DNA from: Marinovum sp.
GTDB taxonomy: Bacteria; Pseudomonadota; Alphaproteobacteria; Rhodobacterales; Rhodobacteraceae
Direction: 5' to 3'
Assembly: GCA_002684375.1 (NCBI GenBank)
Contig: NYVC01000089.1
Coordinates: 14,222-19,669, forward strand
Length of the DNA: 5,448 nucleotides
Shown: positions 1 through 5,448 of the stretch, piece by piece
Numbering within the stretch: the stretch's first letter is position 1
Layout: every line of letters begins with the position of its first letter
Translations under genes and position numbers: made by a program
Notes under the pieces: model-generated
The model's input: the letters and a program-made list of their open reading frames with translations, nothing else
Database searches by the model: none
Told to the model about the DNA's origin: nothing

Positions 1-3794
<3,794 letters not shown>

Positions 3795-3796
3795 AT

Positions 3797-3840
3797 ATTC
3801 TTAAAAAATTCTAACTTTGTTCTAATTTTGTTCTTTACAC
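3797..3840 (+). repeat. Four tandem 11-bp units with (A/G)TTC at each start
   Basis: Directly after recG, the tetranucleotide ATTC or GTTC occurs at 3797, 3808, 3819 and 3830, always 11 bp apart, that is, one helical turn. Units two to four all continue as TTCT, and units three and four extend to the near-identical 13-mers CTAACTTTGTTCT (3811-3823) and CTAATTTTGTTCT (3822-3834). The stretch is strongly AT-rich compared with the flanking genes. The last two units make a perfect SOS box. The two upstream units are degenerate half-sites (A for G at the first base) and could extend LexA occupancy or be relics of repeat expansion. Confidence 0.75.
3819..3833 (+). promoter_or_regulatory. LexA-binding SOS box, GTTC-N7-GTTC
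   Basis: GTTC (3819-3822), seven bases TAATTTT, GTTC (3830-3833). This is an exact match to the direct-repeat LexA operator described for alphaproteobacteria such as Rhodobacter sphaeroides (GTTC-N7-GTTC). It lies 25 bp after the recG stop and 62 bp before the ATG of the small gene at 3896. It overlaps the region where a -35 element for that gene would sit, as expected for repression by LexA. Its only plausible target on the plus strand is the 45-codon gene. Assigning LexA is inference from the motif; a match this short can arise by chance, but position and AT-rich context support it. Confidence 0.75.
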
Positions 3841-3854
3841 GCCCCTCTTAAAAT
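3828..3854 (+). promoter_or_regulatory. Candidate promoter of the small SOS-box gene
   Basis: TAAAAT at 3849-3854 is a good -10-like hexamer. A -35-like TTGTTC at 3828-3833 sits 15 bp upstream, a short spacing, and coincides with the second half of the SOS box. An alternative -35, TTTACA (3834-3839), has no good -10 at 16-18 bp. Transcription would start near 3861 and give a leader of about 35 nt. Operator-promoter overlap is typical of LexA targets. Exact elements are uncertain. Confidence 0.4.
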
Positions 3855-3870
3855 GAGAACATTTGAGAAC
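3854..3870 (+). repeat. Tandem TGAGAAC direct repeat in the leader
   Basis: TGAGAAC occurs at 3854-3860 and again at 3864-3870, 10 bp apart, between the putative -10 and the ribosome binding site. GAAC is the reverse complement of the LexA half-site GTTC, so the region carries GAAC-N6-GAAC, one base short of the N7 spacing of a true SOS box. It may be a degenerate second operator or a leader-RNA element able to pair with GTTCT upstream. Confidence 0.45.
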
Positions 3871-3895
3871 ACACAGGATATGAGAGGTACACAGC

Positions 3896-4033
3896 ATGTT
3901 CACACAGATAAAAACCGCCTACATCCGGTCGCAAAACACATTGTTGCAAGACGCGATTGGCGCGGCGTCGATTGTGTTGATCTTGTTGGTTGCCCTGCAT
4001 CTTCCCAGTTTGCATCTGCCAGTCCTACCTTAA
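3896..4033 (+). CDS. Small single-pass membrane protein, 45 aa, putatively SOS-induced
   Basis: I do not recognise a named family. The frame encodes 45 residues beginning MFTQIKTAYIRSQNTLLQDA and ending in LP, with stop TAA at 4031. The N-terminal third is polar and basic (K6, R11) and could form an amphipathic helix. Residues about 20-37 are a hydrophobic segment (GAASIVLILLVALHLP) long enough to span the membrane, so N-in topology is likely. The C-terminus carries a tandem LHLPS/LHLPV repeat (34-43). GAGAGG at 3882-3887 is a good ribosome binding site 8 nt before the ATG. The gene stands alone between recG and a strong terminator and follows a perfect SOS box. By analogy with SOS-controlled small membrane proteins (Caulobacter SidA, a division inhibitor; E. 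coli TisB, a depolarising toxin), it could slow division or act on the membrane after DNA damage; this is inference from context and size only. Confidence 0.7.
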   Translation: MFTQIKTAYIRSQNTLLQDAIGAASIVLILLVALHLPSLHLPVLP

Positions 4034-4170
4034 CCTAGAGATTGCATTTCCGAAATCGTTGCGCAGCCCGTTGATGTGCGTCAGGATCTACCTGCTGGTC
4101 CACGTCATCCTGCCCCAAGGCTTATAACACGTTGCAGACCACTGATTTCAGGCCGCGAAATGCACACTGA
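4034..4170 (+). other. Untranslated stretch between the small gene and its terminator
   Basis: No convincing coding frame is seen in these 137 bases; the frames open here run straight through the terminator and have no plausible protein character. It is unusually long for a 3' untranslated region of a 45-codon gene. TGCATTTC (4043-4050) is an exact complement of GAAATGCA (4157-4164), so both ends of the stretch could pair. A shorter hairpin ATTTC/GAAAT (4145-4149 with 4157-4161) competes with it. It could be a structured 3' UTR or hold a small RNA ending at the terminator. No good internal promoter is seen. Confidence 0.4.
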
Positions 4171-4204
4171 CCGTCGCCTTGATTGCAAGTGCGGCGGTTT
4201 TTTT
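4171..4204 (+). terminator. Rho-independent terminator of the small SOS-box gene
   Basis: Left arm CCGTCGCCTTG (4171-4181), loop ATTG (4182-4185), right arm CAAG (4186-4189), one bulged T (4190), GCGGCGG (4191-4197), then seven T (4198-4204). This gives an 11-bp GC-rich stem with one G-U pair and a clean T tract, so it terminates plus-strand transcription. On the minus strand no T tract follows, so it does not serve the IscU-like gene that reads toward it. Confidence 0.92.
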
Positions 4205-4260
4205 ATGTGCTTATTCCATCCCGGCAGGCCCGTATCGGTTTGGTCCTATATAGTTTCAAC

Positions 4261-4725
4261 CTACACAGATTGGTCTTGCACAGGCAGCTCTTGATAGTGG
4301 TCGATCGCTTCGACCGCCGCATCCAATACCAGCATGATCGAAGCGTGACGATTCTTAAAATCTTTAGCAGGGCGCAGAACCTCTAGCCCCTCAAACGGCA
4401 CTTGTGGCGGTGGGCCACCCTCTTTCAACAGTGTTTGCAACGCCCTTTGCGCCTGTTTCACCTGATCCAGTGACACACCAACGATTGCACCACCAATCAC
4501 CGAGGCGGCCGCCTGCCCCAAAGCGCAGGCTTTGACATCCTGTCCAAACGCACTCACTGTCTGGCCCTCAAATTCCACATCGACTGTCACTGTTGAGCCA
4601 CACAAGGGCGAGCGTTTTTTAACCGTGACCGCCGGGGCCTCAAGCCGCTCTGAATTGGGAATATCCGCCGCCAGCGCCAAAATACGCCCCGAATAAAGTT
4701 TGATCAGATCATTTTCGCCAGCCAT
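4261..4725 (-). CDS. IscU/NifU-N-like iron-sulfur cluster scaffold protein, atypical
   Basis: The 154-aa product belongs to the IscU/SufU/NifU N-terminal family, which holds nascent Fe-S clusters in the cytosol. The first cysteine lies in SPLCGSTVTVD (C42) and the second in DVKACALGQAAASV (C67). At the third ligand position, where IscU has HCS, this protein has H127-A128-S129, so the cysteine is absent. The CGD aspartate of IscU is Ser44. Both changes suggest a divergent branch whose scaffold chemistry differs or which has another role. ATG at 4725 is chosen because AAAGGA (4732-4737) lies 6 nt upstream and the family-like sequence starts at once; a longer open frame to 4848 enters hisI and is not plausible. 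The gene is alone, with no cysteine desulfurase or other suf/isc gene visible, and is divergent from hisI. No clear terminator is seen after its stop. Confidence 0.88.
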   Translation of the reverse strand: MAGENDLIKLYSGRILALAADIPNSERLEAPAVTVKKRSPLCGSTVTVDVEFEGQTVSAFGQDVKACALGQAAASVIGGAIVGVSLDQVKQAQRALQTLLKEGGPPPQVPFEGLEVLRPAKDFKNRHASIMLVLDAAVEAIDHYQELPVQDQSV

Positions 4726-4731
4726 GGGTTT

Positions 4732-4737
4732 TCCTTT
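4732..4737 (-). promoter_or_regulatory. Ribosome binding site fixing the IscU-like start
   Basis: On the minus strand this reads AAAGGA, 6 nt before the ATG at 4725. It decides in favour of the 154-aa protein over the 195-residue open frame. Confidence 0.7.
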
Positions 4738-4761
4738 AGTAGTATTCTCAATAGATAGGCA

Positions 4762-4789
4762 TGCATCGCCACGATGCAAAAGGTTTTTT
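4762..4789 (+). promoter_or_regulatory. Perfect 7-bp inverted repeat plus T-run in the hisI leader
   Basis: TGCATCG (4762-4768), spacer CCA, CGATGCA (4772-4778) form a perfect dyad in the 68-bp gap between the divergent IscU-like gene and hisI. It is followed by AAAGG and six T (4784-4789). In RNA it would be a 7-bp hairpin just ahead of the hisI ribosome binding site AGG (4781-4783); the T-run makes it look like a short terminator or attenuator. As DNA it could be an operator for either gene. No known regulator motif is recognised. Confidence 0.5.
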
Positions 4790-4793
4790 AAAA

Positions 4794-5168
4794 ATGTCAT
4801 TCGATCCAGCAAGTTTAAGCTATAATGCCGCAGGCCTGATCCCAGCAATCGCTCAGGACGAAACCTCAGGAGAGATTCTGATGATGGCTTGGATGAACCA
4901 AGACGCGGTTCGCCAGACGCTTGACAGCGGGCGCGTCACCTATTGGTCCCGCTCGCGACAGGCGTTTTGGGTCAAGGGCGAGAGCAGCGGCAACACCCAA
5001 ACTTTGGTCGATTTTCGGATAGATTGCGACCGCGACTGTTTGCTGGTGGTGGTACGCCAAATCGGTCCCGCCTGTCACACCAACCGCCGCAGTTGTTTTT
5101 ATACCGCGGTTCGCGACACCCAAGAGGTTGAACTGCTCAAGCCCGAGAGCGCGAGCAACAGCCATTAG
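4794..5168 (+). CDS. hisI: Phosphoribosyl-AMP cyclohydrolase
   Basis: HisI opens the adenine ring of phosphoribosyl-AMP, the third step of histidine biosynthesis, as a zinc- and magnesium-dependent cytosolic dimer. The 124-aa product is the stand-alone type without a fused HisE domain, as is common in alphaproteobacteria. Seen: EILMMAWMN (27-35), YWSRSRQAFWVKGESSGNTQ (50-69), the metal site D77-C78-D79-R80-D81, and GPACHTNRRSCF (91-102) with zinc-ligand cysteines C94 and C101; together with C78 these are the three expected zinc cysteines. ATG at 4794 is chosen for its AAAAGG (4778-4783) at about 10 nt and the family-like MSFDPASL start. The in-frame ATG at 4761 would place the start ahead of the leader hairpin and add 11 unlikely residues. 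No other his gene is visible here. The stop overlaps the convergent gluQ stop. Confidence 0.96.
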   Translation: MSFDPASLSYNAAGLIPAIAQDETSGEILMMAWMNQDAVRQTLDSGRVTYWSRSRQAFWVKGESSGNTQTLVDFRIDCDRDCLLVVVRQIGPACHTNRRSCFYTAVRDTQEVELLKPESASNSH

Positions 5169-5448
5169 AGACCGACCAGCCGCCGGATATCCTGCGGCGA
5201 CATTCCATCATCGCGCAACTTTGCAATTGCCTGAGCGTCGCTGCGTTTGGCAAGCCGTTTTCCCGTCTCATCACGAATCAGGCGGTGGTGGCAATAGACC
5301 GGCGTTTGCAGCCCCAAAAGCTTTTGCAGTACCACATGAATCTGCGTGGCCTCGCTCAAATCTTGGCCACGAATGACATGGCTGATGCCCTGACGGGCGT
5401 CATTAATCACACAGGCCAGATGATAGGCCACCGCATCCTGACCTTTGC
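5165..5448 (-). CDS. gluQ: Glutamyl-Q tRNA(Asp) synthetase, C-terminal part (5' end outside window)
   Basis: GluQ-RS is a truncated paralogue of glutamyl-tRNA synthetase that attaches glutamate to queuosine in the anticodon of tRNA(Asp). The last 93 residues are visible; the HIGH motif and N-terminus lie beyond the right edge. Seen: AYHLACVINDARQGISHVIR, the GQDL segment and a following LQKLLGLQTPVYCHHRLIRD stretch, then GKRLAKRSDAQAI, the degenerate KMSKS-like class I motif. The protein stops about 25 residues after this motif and so lacks the anticodon-binding domain of GltX, which separates GluQ-RS from a true glutamyl-tRNA synthetase. The frame is open to the window edge; an in-frame GTG at 5431 lies inside the conserved domain and is not a start. 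Convergent with hisI, with a 4-bp overlap and no terminator between them. Confidence 0.92.
   Translation of the reverse strand, partial: KGQDAVAYHLACVINDARQGISHVIRGQDLSEATQIHVVLQKLLGLQTPVYCHHRLIRDETGKRLAKRSDAQAIAKLRDDGMSPQDIRRLVGL

Noticed and set aside
3795..3840. Reading the AT-rich stretch after recG as a recG terminator
   Set aside because: It has direct repeats, not an inverted repeat followed by a T tract; no stable hairpin is seen.
3853..4038. 61-codon plus-strand frame over the small gene in another phase
   Set aside because: It starts at or before the likely transcription start, has no ribosome binding site, and its protein is a patternless mix, while the frame from 3896 has a good binding site and a clear membrane segment.
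4123..4128. TATAAC as a -10 for a small RNA ending at the terminator
   Set aside because: No acceptable -35 hexamer lies 16-18 bp upstream.
4231..4259. Possible minus-strand promoter (TTGAAA, 17 bp, GATACG) aimed back at the small gene, as for an antitoxin RNA
   Set aside because: The -10 matches poorly (three of six) and nothing else supports an antisense RNA. Worth a look only if strand-specific RNA data show a signal.
4076..4386. Open plus-strand frames running from the spacer into the IscU-like gene
   Set aside because: They pass through the intrinsic terminator and continue antisense to the IscU-like gene, with no family-like sequence.
4726..4848. N-terminal extension of the IscU-like protein to 195 aa
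   Set aside because: It overlaps the hisI start, has no family likeness, and a good ribosome binding site precedes the ATG at 4725.

Overview
The window reads as a piece of alphaproteobacterial chromosome, most likely a marine Rhodobacteraceae (Roseobacter-group) bacterium. The basis is the protein flavour of LigA, RecG, the IscU-like protein and GluQ-RS, moderate-to-high GC, and an exact alphaproteobacterial-type SOS box (GTTC-N7-GTTC). There is no sign of phage, insertion sequence or CRISPR. The species assignment is inference.

Layout: (1) 1-1707, the C-terminal ~568 residues of NAD-dependent DNA ligase LigA, cut by the window's left edge. (2) 1704-3794, complete RecG, overlapping ligA by ATGA. 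These two form a replication/recombination-repair operon. (3) 3795-4204, a compact stand-alone unit that is easy to miss: an AT-rich promoter region with four half-sites at exact 11-bp spacing, the last two forming a perfect GTTC-N7-GTTC LexA site; then a 45-codon gene (3896-4033) for a small single-pass membrane protein with a good ribosome binding site; then a 137-nt untranslated stretch and a strong intrinsic terminator (4171-4204). (4) 4261-4725 on the minus strand, an IscU/NifU-like scaffold protein that keeps two of the three usual cysteines. (5) 4794-5168 on the plus strand, hisI (phosphoribosyl-AMP cyclohydrolase), divergent from the IscU-like gene across 68 bp that hold a perfect 7-bp inverted repeat. 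(6) 5165 to the right edge, minus strand, the 3' end of gluQ (glutamyl-Q tRNA(Asp) synthetase), convergent with hisI and overlapping its stop codon.

Most of the window is housekeeping. The part most worth attention is region 3: a putative SOS-induced membrane miniprotein directly downstream of recG. Its architecture (LexA box, tiny hydrophobic peptide, own terminator) resembles SOS-controlled small membrane proteins such as the Caulobacter division inhibitor SidA or the E. coli toxin TisB. No sequence homology to either is claimed.
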